This document shows, piece by piece, positions 1 to 8,895 of a stretch of 31,766 bases of DNA. The notes below the pieces were generated by a model. That model searched no databases and was not told the origin of the DNA. It saw only the letters and a list, made by a program, of their open reading frames with translations. Position 1 is the first letter of the stretch; each line of letters starts with the position of its first letter. A program made the translations under genes and the position numbers. Origin of the DNA: a virus; the IMG/VR virus record IMGVR_UViG_3300005939_000027, positions 1-31,766 of that record. One strand, given 5' to 3'.

Positions 1-369
1 TTCTCTAACTTTATCTTCGGCGGAACCTAAACCTTTAAAGAAATCTCCTAATTTATCTTTAAGTCCTGTTCTTTCCTCTTTAGCAGCCTCTCGTTCCTTA
101 TCTAGTCGCTCTATTTCCCCTTGTCTGCGTTGTTCTTGTTCTTCAAGCCAAGTAGCAGGTGTCTTATCAAAAATGGTCTGTGCGGACTTAATATCACTTA
201 CTGGTTCTGGCACCTTTAATGCAGGTTGACTTAACCCTTCAACACTTGAAGTAATCTTTTTAAGTGCTTCGGTTATTCTTTCAATCGTTACAGGTTGTCC
301 GCCTGGTTTATAATTCGCTTCTCCAGGTTTGGGAACTGTGCCTGGATTCACATTTGTTTGTAAACTCAT
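1..369 (-). CDS. Partial virion-associated protein, N-terminal 123 residues
   Basis: An open frame runs from an ATG at 369 off the left edge without a stop. The visible 123 residues begin MSLQTNVNPGTVPKPGE. A Pro/Gly-rich head is followed by a charged helical stretch around residues 78-112 (WLEEQEQRRQGEIERLDKE) that should form a coiled coil, and then a Gly-containing segment. No catalytic motif is visible. Its place downstream of the tail-fibre genes suggests a tail, baseplate or ejection protein, or the start of a tape-measure-like protein, but this is inference. No SD precedes the ATG, and the upstream gene ends 2 bp away, so the two are probably co-transcribed. Confidence 0.75.
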   Translation of the reverse strand, partial: MSLQTNVNPGTVPKPGEANYKPGGQPVTIERITEALKKITSSVEGLSQPALKVPEPVSDIKSAQTIFDKTPATWLEEQEQRRQGEIERLDKEREAAKEERTGLKDKLGDFFKGLGSAEDKVRE

Positions 370-371
370 AT

Positions 372-680
372 TTATAATTCTGTTGTTGTTAGATTTCCGC
401 TAACATCAACTGTTACTTTCCAGGACACATTGTCTGGGTCTTTTAATACAACCCCACTATAGGGGTTTTGACTTTTACCTAATGTTTTATTATCTAAATC
501 TAAGTATTCTCTAATATGTTTTTGAAACTTTCCACCAGTAAACTGCATATCTTTTTCGGAGTCCATTTTGCGAACCAACTTGTCTATCGGTTGTTTATCT
601 ATCTTTATGGATAAGTCTTTAACCTTGTTTTCAAGTTGAACTAATCTGTTATTTGATTGTAATCTATTCTCTGAAATCAT
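372..680 (-). CDS. Small tail-region protein with N-terminal coiled coil
   Basis: A 102-residue protein. Residues 1-40 (RLVQLENKVKDLSIKID) form a likely coiled coil. The C-terminal half (GVVLKDPDNVSWKVTVDVSGNLTTTEL) is beta-rich; the ending DNVSWKVTVDVSGNLTT resembles short C-terminal segments common in phage structural proteins. It starts inside the last 17 bp of the 861-aa gene upstream, which suggests translational coupling. It could be a fibre-tip protein or a chaperone for the large protein. No specific family is recognised. Confidence 0.75.
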   Translation of the reverse strand: MISENRLQSNNRLVQLENKVKDLSIKIDKQPIDKLVRKMDSEKDMQFTGGKFQKHIREYLDLDNKTLGKSQNPYSGVVLKDPDNVSWKVTVDVSGNLTTTEL

Positions 681-3249
681 ATTCTATTTGAATTGGGAAT
701 AAGATACTTACTCCACATTCTATTGTTATTTCTATAATCATATTTGATACTCCTTGTTGTGGTGGATAAAGTTTAATAAACATTTCTGGGTAATCGTCTA
801 GTGTAATTTCATACTCATCAGACTCGTGTGTCTCATTGTCATAAAGAAACTTTACTTTAATAACTTCGTCTGCGACTAATTTTCTGCTTAAAGGAATAAT
901 AACTTCACTAACCTCAAATGGTTTGCCGAAACTTAAGATTTCGCTTCTCCAAATAGAGTCATAAGTTGTTCCTTTTTGATAAATGTCTGTGCTGTCGCAA
1001 AGCATTAACTTGCTGTCTAAATCATTTACTCTCATTGAACTAATCTGACTTGTTGTACTTGCTATGTTGTGTAAAGCAGGTGATAGTGCTTTTGAACCCC
1101 AAGCCCACACACAACCTCTTGTTTCTGGGTATGTTTGTGAACTTCCCCATAAAATCTTATTTCCGTTGGCGTCTATTGAACCTTGTAAGGGCATATACCC
1201 ATTATCTATGTATGTTATTGGCTCTACTGTTTCTCCACCAGAATAAGCATATAGTGAATAACCACTGTCATCTCCACCCCAGATATAAGGTGTTCCATTG
1301 TGTGAAAACAGTGCTGTTGTCTTTTGAAAAGGTAGTTTAATCTCTCTGTAAAAACTATCTGCGTAAGTATCCCATAAGAATAAAGCAGAGTTTCCATCTG
1401 TAGAATTGGCGGCAATCATTAAGTCTGTTCCAAGAGAAGTCATTGCTACAGGATTATATTTTAGAGGCAAGTCAAGTGCTAACGATTCAGAATTAAGATT
1501 AGCAATTCCACTTTGAACTGTTCCACTTACTACTCCTATTATTGTTGTTGCTTCTGCGAATATGTTTTCGCCGTCTATAAATGTTCCTACAATTCCAAAC
1601 AGGACTAATCCTTGTTCGTCTGTTGCAGTAGAAATTGTATCTATTTTAATAACACTTGCCATTGCGTTTGAGGTTTCTCCCCTTACTAAATCTCCTATTG
1701 AGAAAGAACCATCTGGCACACCGTCATCTTCAATATCAATAACACTTAGTCTGTCTGCCATATTTATTTTACCTATTGCACCACCTCTTTGTGTATCGCA
1801 GAAATATACTGCTCCATCATTATGAAAGTGCATTGTATGATTTGGTATCTCGTAACCTCCTATTGTTGGATATGTTTTATCTCCAAGTGATAAGAAAGCA
1901 AGTGAGTCGGTAGATATTGAAATCTTTGTATCAGACGCTTCTTCAAACCTGAAGTATGGATAGATATAAGAACCACTTGTTATATTTTTTATTCCTATTG
2001 GAGCTGCACCACTGCTAGCATTTTCGCCGAACATCCAAAAACTTAATACATCTCCATTTTTTAAATTTAAAGATGGGTGTAATTTTACTAGATATTTTGT
2101 CTTTATGTTTGTAAATTTACTTGCAGAAGCCCAAACTAATGTTTCTGCCCAGTATGTTGGTTTGTTAGAAGTCCAGTTTGAACTATCTGTAATGTCATTT
2201 CCATTAAGTCTAATATAACAACCTTCATAAATTGCATTCTCACCAGGATTATATATCTCAAACTCCATAGTTAGGTCTTCTGTTAGTTTTGTTTGGTCAG
2301 TTGATATTGTATATTCATAGGCTTTTGTGTAAGATTTAGATGTAACAGTATAAGCAGATGTAGAATTATCATAAACTATATCTTTTTTCCAAGTAGTTCT
2401 TTTGTCTATTAAGTATGTTCCTTCTTTTACACTTCCGTCTGACTCTCTAACAGTGAATGATTTACCTGCACCAGAAGTTTCTACTTCTAAAGTAACAGCA
2501 AAGTCGTCTGTTGTATAAAGTGCTTTATTTAGTGTAAACGCTTGTGTAGAAAACGCCGAACTTAAACCACTTGAATTAAGAGTAGCACTTGCTAATATAG
2601 CACCAGAGGGGTTGTGTATATCAACACTAAAATTAACTCCATCGTCTATTAGATAAGAAGTTGGTTCAATGTTTTGAATTGTTAGTTTTACATCGTAAGA
2701 AGTAGTACCTGTATCTTTTAAGTCAACTGAAATAGTATCAAATCTTGTTCGTAGGTTTTGTATTACTTGTGAATAGGCATCAGCAGAAGGTCTTGCAACA
2801 TCGGCAGTTACATTGATTTCATACTTACCTGCTTCTTCTGTATCTATTAAACCTGTCCACCAGTATTCCTGTAAAGAAGGACTTGATATTGGTCCGTATC
2901 TGTGTATGTCGGTATTAACAGCAATATAATAATAATTGTTGTAATATGTTAGTCCATTACCTTTTGAATTGTCAAAGGTGTAAAGTTCTGTTGTATCATA
3001 ACTTGTATCTACTTTACCAAACCTGCCACCAGCAGTGTAATAATAGACATCTGTATTATAGTCGTTCGGAGTAAGCCAAAGAACATTCTCCGCAGAACCA
3101 GAAACTTCTACATATCCTACAGGAGAAATCGCACCAGCAATTCTTCCGTTTATTTTTTCGTCTGGGTCTATCGCACAGGAGCCAAGATAACCTTCTGAAA
3201 AGTATGTTTGCGATATTCCGCCTATTGAGTTTATTGTGTATTTTGCCAT
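664..3249 (-). CDS. Large tail/baseplate structural protein (861 aa)
   Basis: An 861-residue, Ser/Thr/Tyr/Asn-rich protein dominated by predicted beta strands, with no signal peptide or membrane segment. The middle contains a segment of the type GDLVRGETSNAMASV, which resembles a small beta-module found in phage tail proteins. The second half has propeller-like blades with Trp/Gly turns (ALFLWDTYADSFYREI, TPYIWGGDDSGYSLYAYSG). The C-terminus (VIIPLSRKLVADEVIKVKFLYDNE) is also beta-rich. Size, composition and position after the fibre genes support a receptor-binding or distal tail role, though no family can be named. The start ATG at 3249 follows the repeated junction sequence at 3260-3330. 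No SD is present. Confidence 0.8.
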   Translation of the reverse strand: MAKYTINSIGGISQTYFSEGYLGSCAIDPDEKINGRIAGAISPVGYVEVSGSAENVLWLTPNDYNTDVYYYTAGGRFGKVDTSYDTTELYTFDNSKGNGLTYYNNYYYIAVNTDIHRYGPISSPSLQEYWWTGLIDTEEAGKYEINVTADVARPSADAYSQVIQNLRTRFDTISVDLKDTGTTSYDVKLTIQNIEPTSYLIDDGVNFSVDIHNPSGAILASATLNSSGLSSAFSTQAFTLNKALYTTDDFAVTLEVETSGAGKSFTVRESDGSVKEGTYLIDKRTTWKKDIVYDNSTSAYTVTSKSYTKAYEYTISTDQTKLTEDLTMEFEIYNPGENAIYEGCYIRLNGNDITDSSNWTSNKPTYWAETLVWASASKFTNIKTKYLVKLHPSLNLKNGDVLSFWMFGENASSGAAPIGIKNITSGSYIYPYFRFEEASDTKISISTDSLAFLSLGDKTYPTIGGYEIPNHTMHFHNDGAVYFCDTQRGGAIGKINMADRLSVIDIEDDGVPDGSFSIGDLVRGETSNAMASVIKIDTISTATDEQGLVLFGIVGTFIDGENIFAEATTIIGVVSGTVQSGIANLNSESLALDLPLKYNPVAMTSLGTDLMIAANSTDGNSALFLWDTYADSFYREIKLPFQKTTALFSHNGTPYIWGGDDSGYSLYAYSGGETVEPITYIDNGYMPLQGSIDANGNKILWGSSQTYPETRGCVWAWGSKALSPALHNIASTTSQISSMRVNDLDSKLMLCDSTDIYQKGTTYDSIWRSEILSFGKPFEVSEVIIPLSRKLVADEVIKVKFLYDNETHESDEYEITLDDYPEMFIKLYPPQQGVSNMIIEITIECGVSILFPIQIEYDFRE

Positions 3250-3259
3250 ATATTTATTT

Positions 3260-3330
3260 ATCTGCTATTGCCATATTTTAATTAAAAGATAAGTCCATAA
3301 TTATTGGTATAAGGATTATCAGGGTGTATT
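3260..3330. repeat. Tail-region junction repeat, copy A
   Basis: About 70 bp between the 180-aa and 861-aa genes is nearly identical to 4661-4742. The shared block includes TATCTGCTATT, then CCATATTTTAATTAAAAG and the following ATAAGTCCATAATTATTGG, and ends with CAGGGTGTATT. Differences are small insertions. Each copy lies immediately upstream of a structural gene's start on the minus strand. The repeat may be a shared 5' untranslated region, or a homologous joint left by exchange of fibre modules. Confidence 0.85.
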
Positions 3331-3347
3331 TCTTTTCCTAGTTTCAT
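3282..3347 (-). CDS. Tiny ORF in junction repeat A (21 aa)
   Basis: An ATG directly after the TAG stop of the 180-aa gene opens a 21-codon frame, MKLGKEIHPDNPYTNNYGLIF. The equivalent position in repeat B also has an ATG-started mini-ORF with a related start, but the two diverge in reading frame after the IHP(D/E) residues because of an indel. The frame shift argues against selection on the peptide. The ORF is more likely a remnant of a gene end, or a device that carries ribosomes toward the next start. Low confidence that it makes a functional product. Confidence 0.25.
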   Translation of the reverse strand: MKLGKEIHPDNPYTNNYGLIF

Positions 3348-3890
3348 CTAAGATAAGCCATTAACTGATTTGACCGAACCAATCCCCAACCCCATTATAG
3401 ATTTAATGTTTGCCTTTAATAATCCGTTATAAGATTTAAGATTTGCTGGACCTGCTGGTAATTCTTCATATACTTCAAATTCAAAACAATAATAATTAGT
3501 ATCTGGGTTGTTCCAATTTGCAATATACCATCTCCATTGTGTTGAAGATATTGCACTATCAAGATTAAAATCTAAGTTCATTGTACCAGACGAGTTTGCT
3601 ATTGTATCAATAGTATTCCAAGTATCATTTGCATAATACTGAATTACATAATTAAATGTAAGATTATATCCATATTGTACAAAACGAGTTGGAGATATGG
3701 CACGAAAAAATGTTAATGTTAATCCTCTACCATCATTATAGCTTGCAGGGGCACCGAGTGTTATCCCATAAGCTGTTCCACCCGTATTTCCATCATTTGC
3801 ATTACTTGCTTGAAATGTGTACCACTGTGTTGGACCTTGTCCAATAGTTGAAATAGTTCCATCCCTCATTAAATTTGGACCATAATCCAT
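3348..3890 (-). CDS. Tail-fibre accessory protein, discoidin-like beta-sandwich
   Basis: A 180-residue protein. Residues 1-145 have the look of a carbohydrate-binding beta-sandwich (F5/8 type C-like): aromatic-rich strands such as WYTFQASNANDGNTGG, YVIQYYANDTWNTIDTI and STQWRWYIANWNNPDTNYYCFEF. The C-terminal 30 residues carry the repeat SYNGLLKANIKSIMGLGIGSVKSVNGLS, a short module recurrent at the ends of phage and bacterial surface proteins. Glycan binding at the host surface is the likely role, inferred from the fold-like pattern only. It sits between the two junction repeats together with the 227-aa gene, so these two may have been inserted as a block. Confidence 0.7.
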   Translation of the reverse strand: MDYGPNLMRDGTISTIGQGPTQWYTFQASNANDGNTGGTAYGITLGAPASYNDGRGLTLTFFRAISPTRFVQYGYNLTFNYVIQYYANDTWNTIDTIANSSGTMNLDFNLDSAISSTQWRWYIANWNNPDTNYYCFEFEVYEELPAGPANLKSYNGLLKANIKSIMGLGIGSVKSVNGLS

Positions 3891-3935
3891 ATTTTGTGTT
3901 TTGTTAGTTAATAAAAATTTTAATATATGTCATAA

Positions 3936-4619
3936 TTAAACTTTGACGATATAGTCATTAGATGGATTAAATAATAAATCCTCAACTGTAATTGCGTATC
4001 CAACAATACGAATTGCGAAGTTTGCACTACTCGGCTGAGCTACGACTAAATCTCCTGCTGTATCGTGAAGATAAACTGGAGCACCTACTGTAAAATTAGG
4101 GAATCCAGCACTTCTAACCTTTCCATAAAGTAACATTTCAGAAGCAGCATCTGCATTACCTGCCACTAAACATATTCCTAATTGTGCTTTGAAGCCAACA
4201 TCTGTTCCGTCTAATATCCCATCTACTTTATCCCACTTACTATCACTCGCTAAGAAACAAACTTCTCCTAAAGCAGCAGTTGAACCTAATGTTACAGCGA
4301 TGACTATGCCTGACCATTTCTCATCTGCTGATAAAACTGCGTCTAATTTAATATCTGTTTCTCCGAGCTGAATATCTCCTGATAATGTGCCTCCTGCTAA
4401 TGGAAGTTTTGTTACATCTTCCGCTGGTGCTGCACTTGTCCAATCTGTTCCGTCTGACGTAAGAACCTTTCCATTGTCACCAGGAACTACACTTGGAACA
4501 TTTTTAGCATTCTTAATCGCTAATGCTGTGGCAAATTTAGCATCATCTTCTCCTACATCTAATTCCGTAGCTATTGCCTTAGAACTAGGTATAAATTTTA
4601 ATATGTCTGATAATATCAT
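3936..4619 (-). CDS. Tail-fibre module protein (227 aa) sharing a domain with the collagen-like fibre
   Basis: Residues 17-66 ([20 protein letters not shown], then [21 protein letters not shown] and SAA) nearly duplicate a segment of the 965-aa fibre. A short linker ending PLAGGTLSGDIQLGE leads to a C-terminal domain (KWSGIVIAVTLGSTAALGEV, SEMLLYGKVRSAGFPNFTVG, RIVGYAITVEDLLFNPSNDY) of a type common as a terminal fibre or capsid-decoration module. The ATG at 4619 follows junction repeat B and a short A/T leader without SD. The shared domain suggests it pairs with, or alternates with, the main fibre. Confidence 0.75.
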   Translation of the reverse strand: MILSDILKFIPSSKAIATELDVGEDDAKFATALAIKNAKNVPSVVPGDNGKVLTSDGTDWTSAAPAEDVTKLPLAGGTLSGDIQLGETDIKLDAVLSADEKWSGIVIAVTLGSTAALGEVCFLASDSKWDKVDGILDGTDVGFKAQLGICLVAGNADAASEMLLYGKVRSAGFPNFTVGAPVYLHDTAGDLVVAQPSSANFAIRIVGYAITVEDLLFNPSNDYIVKV

Positions 4620-4631
4620 AATTTTTATTAT

Positions 4632-4682
4632 TTAAATTATATCTTGAAATACTTTATTTTTATCTGCTATTTGTGTTGCCAT
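4632..4682 (-). pseudogene. Relic start of a fibre gene in junction repeat B
   Basis: An ATG opens a 16-residue frame, MATQIADKNKVFQDII, that stops just before the 227-aa gene. In repeat A the matching ATG gives only MAIADK. The main fibre gene also begins [10 protein letters not shown], so these may be truncated starts of the same type of gene, left when a fibre module was exchanged. This is a hypothesis from short sequence only. Confidence 0.3.
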
Positions 4683-4742
4683 ATTTTAATTAAAAGATAA
4701 GTCCATAATTATTGGTATAAGTATTATAAATTCAGGGTGTAT
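4661..4742. repeat. Tail-region junction repeat, copy B
   Basis: This is the second copy of the junction sequence at 3260-3330, upstream of the 227-aa gene. It differs by a few-base insertion in the ATTTGTGTTGCC part and by GTATTATAAATT in place of GGATTAT. It also contains the mini-ORF at 4686-4760, MKINDTIHPEFIILIPIIMDLSFN, whose ATG overlaps the TAA stop of the glycine-rich gene (TAATG). The two copies flank the 180-aa and 227-aa genes in direct orientation, which could allow deletion or swapping of that block by homologous recombination. Confidence 0.85.
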
Positions 4743-4759
4743 TGTATCGTTAATTTTCA

Positions 4760-5587
4760 TTAGAAGAACATAAAGAAGTTTCCTTTTGCGACTGGTGCTG
4801 CTACTACTGTAAAAGTTCCATTGCTTGTAAAAGTGTGTATTGTATCTGCACCGTCAGTAGTGATTGTTCCTCCTGTGCATTCGCCAAAATCTGCTGTTAT
4901 ATAACTAATAATTACTATTCCTGAACCACCATCTCCACCAGCAACACTTTCTCCTCCACCGCCACCGCCACCACCAGTATTTACAGTTCCATCTTGTCCT
5001 ACAGTAGTAGTATATCTACCATTTCCACCTCCGCCAGTACCACCTTCTGCTGGGTCTGATGAAGAAGAATGTGCAGCACCACCGCCTCCACCTGCATAAT
5101 AAACCGATGTTCCAGAAATAGAACTTGCTAATCCTACACCACCATTTCCAGGGTCAGGGTCACCACCAGTACCACCAACAGCATCAGCACCACCGCCACC
5201 AGCACCACTTCTATTTCCAGTTGTATCTCCACCTGCATTTCCACCAGTTTGTGATGTTCCACCTACTCCAGAACTAGCTTGTCCAGCACCGCCACCACTA
5301 CCACCTGCAAGCCCATTTGTATCTGGACCTTCAGCATCATATATACCGCCACCGCCACCACCAGTAGCTGTTATAGTACCAAAGACTGAATTTGTACCGT
5401 TACTACCTTTCGTATCAGTTGCACCAGCAGAACCCCCATCACCAACTGTTATTGAATATGCTTGAGCAGTTACTAAATATGCTGCATCTGTAAGAAATTC
5501 TCCAGCACCACCGCCACCAGCGTTTCCAATGTTTTCTCCTCCTCCACCAGCTCCTCCAGCTACTACTAATACTTTTACTGTACTCAT
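4760..5587 (-). CDS. Glycine-rich tail-fibre protein
   Basis: A 275-residue protein. It opens with MSTVKVLVVAGGAGGGG and then alternates poly-Gly stretches with short polar linkers through about residue 225, a composition typical of polyglycine-helix receptor-binding tips of phage fibres. The end, CTGGTITTDGADTIHTFTSNGTFTV, is the strand pair usually found at the C-terminus of this protein type. It should act extracellularly, at the tip of a fibre or as an adhesin. It is followed by the mini-ORF of repeat B through a TAATG overlap and lies downstream of the 59-aa gene. The Gly codons create C-rich tracts on the plus strand that are not CRISPR repeats. Confidence 0.85.
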   Translation of the reverse strand: MSTVKVLVVAGGAGGGGENIGNAGGGGAGEFLTDAAYLVTAQAYSITVGDGGSAGATDTKGSNGTNSVFGTITATGGGGGGIYDAEGPDTNGLAGGSGGGAGQASSGVGGTSQTGGNAGGDTTGNRSGAGGGGADAVGGTGGDPDPGNGGVGLASSISGTSVYYAGGGGGAAHSSSSDPAEGGTGGGGNGRYTTTVGQDGTVNTGGGGGGGGESVAGGDGGSGIVIISYITADFGECTGGTITTDGADTIHTFTSNGTFTVVAAPVAKGNFFMFF

Positions 5588-5588
5588 A

Positions 5589-5768
5589 TTATTTATCTAT
5601 CTCTTGCTCAATATCCTCAAGGGCTTTGAGCAAAAGTTCCTTAAATACTTCTAACTCTGTTTTAATATCTACTCTCAGTGTGAATTCTAAACTAATCATT
5701 CCTTTTGAATAGCTAAATTGTCGTCTTGTTATATGGTTTTCAGTTATCTTTTTTTTGAACATTTTCAT
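5589..5768 (-). CDS. Small protein between fibre genes (59 aa)
   Basis: The chosen start is the ATG at 5768, giving MKMFKKKITENHITRR. Longer starts would overlap the end of the fibre gene (stop at 5774-5776) and encode unrelated residues. The N-terminus is basic; residues 25-59 (ISLEFTLRVDIKTELEVFKELLLKALEDIEQEIDK) predict a strand followed by an acidic amphipathic helix. It may be a fibre-assembly chaperone given its place directly after the fibre gene, but no family is recognised. Confidence 0.65.
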   Translation of the reverse strand: MKMFKKKITENHITRRQFSYSKGMISLEFTLRVDIKTELEVFKELLLKALEDIEQEIDK

Positions 5769-5773
5769 TTTGT

Positions 5774-8671
5774 TTATGCTACAGCGATACATCGCCATTT
5801 ACTTGTTACTGTATTCCAGACAAATCCGACATCTAATCGTGCAGTGGTTACCGTTGTTGTTGGAAGTGCGACCGTTGATGCTTCAAAAGATGCCCCCCAA
5901 CTTATTGCTCTTGCAGCAGTTCCAGTTATTTGAATCCAAAGTTTCTGTCCTTGAGTAGGTGTTCCAGATAAATTAGTGGTCATTGAAGTAATCGCTTCTG
6001 CTTGTGCTGTTAATCCATACATATCTACATTATCTGTGTTTATTGTTGGTGTAGCATGAGAAGTAGTTCCATCATATCTGATAGTTACTCTCTTATTTGT
6101 AAAAGTGCTTACAGAACTTATTGTCGGCACTACTACACCCTCAACTGCTAATACTCCAGCGGCACTTCTTGAAAGGGTTGTATCTGAAGCGTGACCTAAA
6201 TCTATTGTTGTTGGTGTTAAAGCTGCTGGTAAATCTGCTGCTCCAATAGCTGCACTTATCCAATCTGTTCCATCAGAAGTAAGAACCTTTCCTGCTGTGC
6301 TTGGAACTACACTTGGAACATTATGTGAATCTTTAATTGCTAATGCTGTAGCGAACTTTGCATCATCTTCTCCTGTATCTAATTCTGCAGCTGTTGCTTT
6401 AACGGGTATTTCAGAAGTTTTTGCTAAACCACTATCTTCTATTGCTTTGGGAGTAGCAAACTTAGCATCGTCTGTTCCCGTGTCTATTTCTGCACCCGTT
6501 GCTTTAACTAATTGACTGCCAACTGGAAAAAAAGTATCTAATTTCCAACCAGTAGAATCACCTGTATAAACAAGTAAGAATGAAGCATCGTTTATGTCTA
6601 CAACTAAATTTTCCAATTCTCCCATTATTTTACTTCCATTCCTTGCAATAGTTAAATTATTAGTAGAAAAAGAACTTGTGCTATCTGAAATTCCAACAAC
6701 ATATCCTACATCTGGTATTACTGGTAAAGTTAAAGTCCAAGTATTTCCTGAAGTATCTGCTAAAATACCATCTCCATTCTCTGACGTGTATGTATTATTT
6801 TTAACTATCCAATCTACAGCACCACCTCCACCAGCAGCAGCTTGAAAAGTTGGAGCAGTACCAACACCATTAGAAGTTAAAACCTGTGTAGCATCTCCTG
6901 TTGCTACAACAGCTATTACACCAGCGGCATCCCAAGTAATTAAATTACCGTCTGTTCCATTTGCTAAACCACTGTAAGGTAATCCTGTGCAAGAAGTTAA
7001 AACACCTGCACTTGGTGTTCCAATATTAGGAGTTGTTAATGTAATTCCAGCCAAAGTTAAAGCAGCAGAAGTCCGATTAAGAGCCACAGAAGTCGTGCCG
7101 ATATAAGTTACATCAGCTTGATAAGCTAAAGTTCCAGTAACAGCTTGTAAAGTTGCTGTGTAAGAAGTAGCTGAAGCGTTAGCCGAAGCAATAGCTGTTG
7201 AACCAGTTGAAGAACCTTTAATCGCAAGTTTAATTGTATCAAAAGTTTTTAATCCAGTAACAGATTGAATATCTGCAAGAACCATATCGCCACCACCAGC
7301 TGGTGCTGCGAAAGTTCCATCGCCTCTAAGAAAGGTTGTTGTATTATTTGGTGGTGTTGGTACTGCTCCTCCTACTGTTGCACTCATAGCTGGTAAGTCA
7401 GAGTTTATTGCAATACTTGGAACTCCTGTTGTTGTTGTATTTTTTAATATGCCAGTTGCTAACCCTGCCATATTTGTAGCATTGATAGCCACAACAGTTA
7501 GTGCCCCTGAACCTGTAGCGTCTCCTGTATGTGTAGCATTAGTTACTTTATTTGTATTTGCAACTATTTCACCCCATTTAGCCGTTGTGAGCATTCCTGC
7601 GGCAGAAACTGTTGCTGCTGGAAGAGTGACATCATCTGCTCCACCATCTGAAGTGATTGCTACCGTATTTACTCCTACTGTTCCTACACTTAAAGCTGTG
7701 GAAACATTAGTATTCTTTGCTGTATTTGCTTCAATAGCCGTAATATGTGCTACTGTAGCGTGTCCTGCAACTGCGTTTGTAGCAGCAGGAATAGAAATAT
7801 CATAAGTTGTTTTAACTAAAGGAGAAGTAACGGTTGTGCTTTCTGTTGTCTTTGCGGTATTAGCACCTATAGCAGATAATTGAGTAGAAACTACAAAGTT
7901 ATCATCTACTGTTAAAGTTTTAGGTGTTGTTCCACCAGTTGCCGTAAATCCTATTGTTTCTTCTGTAATTCCTGTTCCAGTTTCACCCTGTATTCCTTGA
8001 ATACCCTGTTCACCAGTAGCACCAGTATCCCCAGTGTCACCAGTAATTCCTTGTATGCCTTGTATTCCTTGTATTCCTTGGTCTCCAGTCGCACCAGTCG
8101 CACCAACATCACCTCTTGGAATTGTAAAATCAAATATAGCAGCACTTGTAGAACCTGAGTTGACAACTGCAGCAGATGTTCCAGGTACTCCAGTAGTAGT
8201 AGTTCCAGCATCAGCGGTAGCAGCAGTTCCTATTTCACCTTGAATACCTTGAATGCCCTGTATGCCCTGTGCTCCCGTATCACCAGTTACACCTTGAATA
8301 CCTTGTGCTCCTGTATCTCCCTTTAAATCTATTTTAGCATTTGTTAATGTAACTGTATTGGTATCATCTTTTGTAAATACCATATCATCAACAACAAACG
8401 CTGCGGATGTAATAGAAGCTCCTGTTGCTCCTGTGTCGCCAGTTAATCCTGTGTCTCCAGTATCTCCTGTTAAACCTTGAATACCCTGAATACCCTGTGC
8501 TCCCGTATCTCCAGTCAATCCAGTATCTCCAGTTAAACCTGTATCTCCTTTGAACTCAGACCTTTTTGCTTTTTTAGTTTCGTCTGTTGCTGTATCAACA
8601 ACAGCTACCCAGTCATTATTTCCAACTGGTGTTAGCTCTGTGAAGTCAGTTATTTTTTTATCTGTTGCCAT
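5774..8671 (-). CDS. Collagen-like long tail fibre (965 aa)
   Basis: The N-terminus ([20 protein letters not shown]) is a virion-attachment type of head. Collagen-like Gly-X-Y runs occupy roughly residues 42-86, 118-147 and 187-233 ([19 protein letters not shown]), broken by short globular inserts. The remainder is Thr/Ala/Ser-rich beta structure with two repeats of the module (I/L)DTG(T/E)DDAKFAT..AI, and ends in a domain of the type [20 protein letters not shown] through [14 protein letters not shown] to CIAVA. Triple-helical shaft and globular tip imply a homotrimeric receptor-binding fibre. The module [10 protein letters not shown] is shared with the 227-aa protein. Leader without SD. Confidence 0.9.
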   Translation of the reverse strand: MATDKKITDFTELTPVGNNDWVAVVDTATDETKKAKRSEFKGDTGLTGDTGLTGDTGAQGIQGIQGLTGDTGDTGLTGDTGATGASITSAAFVVDDMVFTKDDTNTVTLTNAKIDLKGDTGAQGIQGVTGDTGAQGIQGIQGIQGEIGTAATADAGTTTTGVPGTSAAVVNSGSTSAAIFDFTIPRGDVGATGATGDQGIQGIQGIQGITGDTGDTGATGEQGIQGIQGETGTGITEETIGFTATGGTTPKTLTVDDNFVVSTQLSAIGANTAKTTESTTVTSPLVKTTYDISIPAATNAVAGHATVAHITAIEANTAKNTNVSTALSVGTVGVNTVAITSDGGADDVTLPAATVSAAGMLTTAKWGEIVANTNKVTNATHTGDATGSGALTVVAINATNMAGLATGILKNTTTTGVPSIAINSDLPAMSATVGGAVPTPPNNTTTFLRGDGTFAAPAGGGDMVLADIQSVTGLKTFDTIKLAIKGSSTGSTAIASANASATSYTATLQAVTGTLAYQADVTYIGTTSVALNRTSAALTLAGITLTTPNIGTPSAGVLTSCTGLPYSGLANGTDGNLITWDAAGVIAVVATGDATQVLTSNGVGTAPTFQAAAGGGGAVDWIVKNNTYTSENGDGILADTSGNTWTLTLPVIPDVGYVVGISDSTSSFSTNNLTIARNGSKIMGELENLVVDINDASFLLVYTGDSTGWKLDTFFPVGSQLVKATGAEIDTGTDDAKFATPKAIEDSGLAKTSEIPVKATAAELDTGEDDAKFATALAIKDSHNVPSVVPSTAGKVLTSDGTDWISAAIGAADLPAALTPTTIDLGHASDTTLSRSAAGVLAVEGVVVPTISSVSTFTNKRVTIRYDGTTSHATPTINTDNVDMYGLTAQAEAITSMTTNLSGTPTQGQKLWIQITGTAARAISWGASFEASTVALPTTTVTTARLDVGFVWNTVTSKWRCIAVA

Positions 8672-8703
8672 ATTTTTAAATGTCTCTTTATGATTTTATG
8701 ATT

Positions 8704-8895
8704 TTATGTTTTTGTTTTATATGACCAATTTGTAGAACTCTTTGTTTTATTAGACCATCTACTATCTCTGACAATAATCTTTCCGCCGTCTTGCGTAAGT
8801 ATATAAGCACCATTTTCCTGTAAAAGAAAACCTAACAGTTTCTCTCTTACTTTGTTTATAAATGTTGTTGCTTTTTTTATTTTATAAGTCCACAT
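8704..8895 (-). CDS. Small structural-region protein (63 aa)
   Basis: A basic 63-residue protein, MWTYKIKKATTFINKVREKL. The middle has LGFLLQENGAYILTQDGGKIIV, a repeated (L/I)LxQ(E/D)GG-type beta-hairpin seen in small phage tail-region proteins. The ATG lies inside the last codons of the glycosyltransferase gene (19 bp overlap), which suggests coupling. It is probably a small virion component; the function is unknown. Confidence 0.6.
   Translation of the reverse strand: MWTYKIKKATTFINKVREKLLGFLLQENGAYILTQDGGKIIVRDSRWSNKTKSSTNWSYKTKT

Noticed and set aside
7449-8243. Several plus-strand frames inside the collagen-like fibre gene
   Set aside because: They are antisense to Gly-X-Y repeats, whose repetitive codons keep other frames open. 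None has a leader or a plausible domain.
8050-8550. Short tandem repeats as a CRISPR array
   Set aside because: The repeats are in frame, of 9-18 bp, and encode Gly-X-Y units with no spacers.
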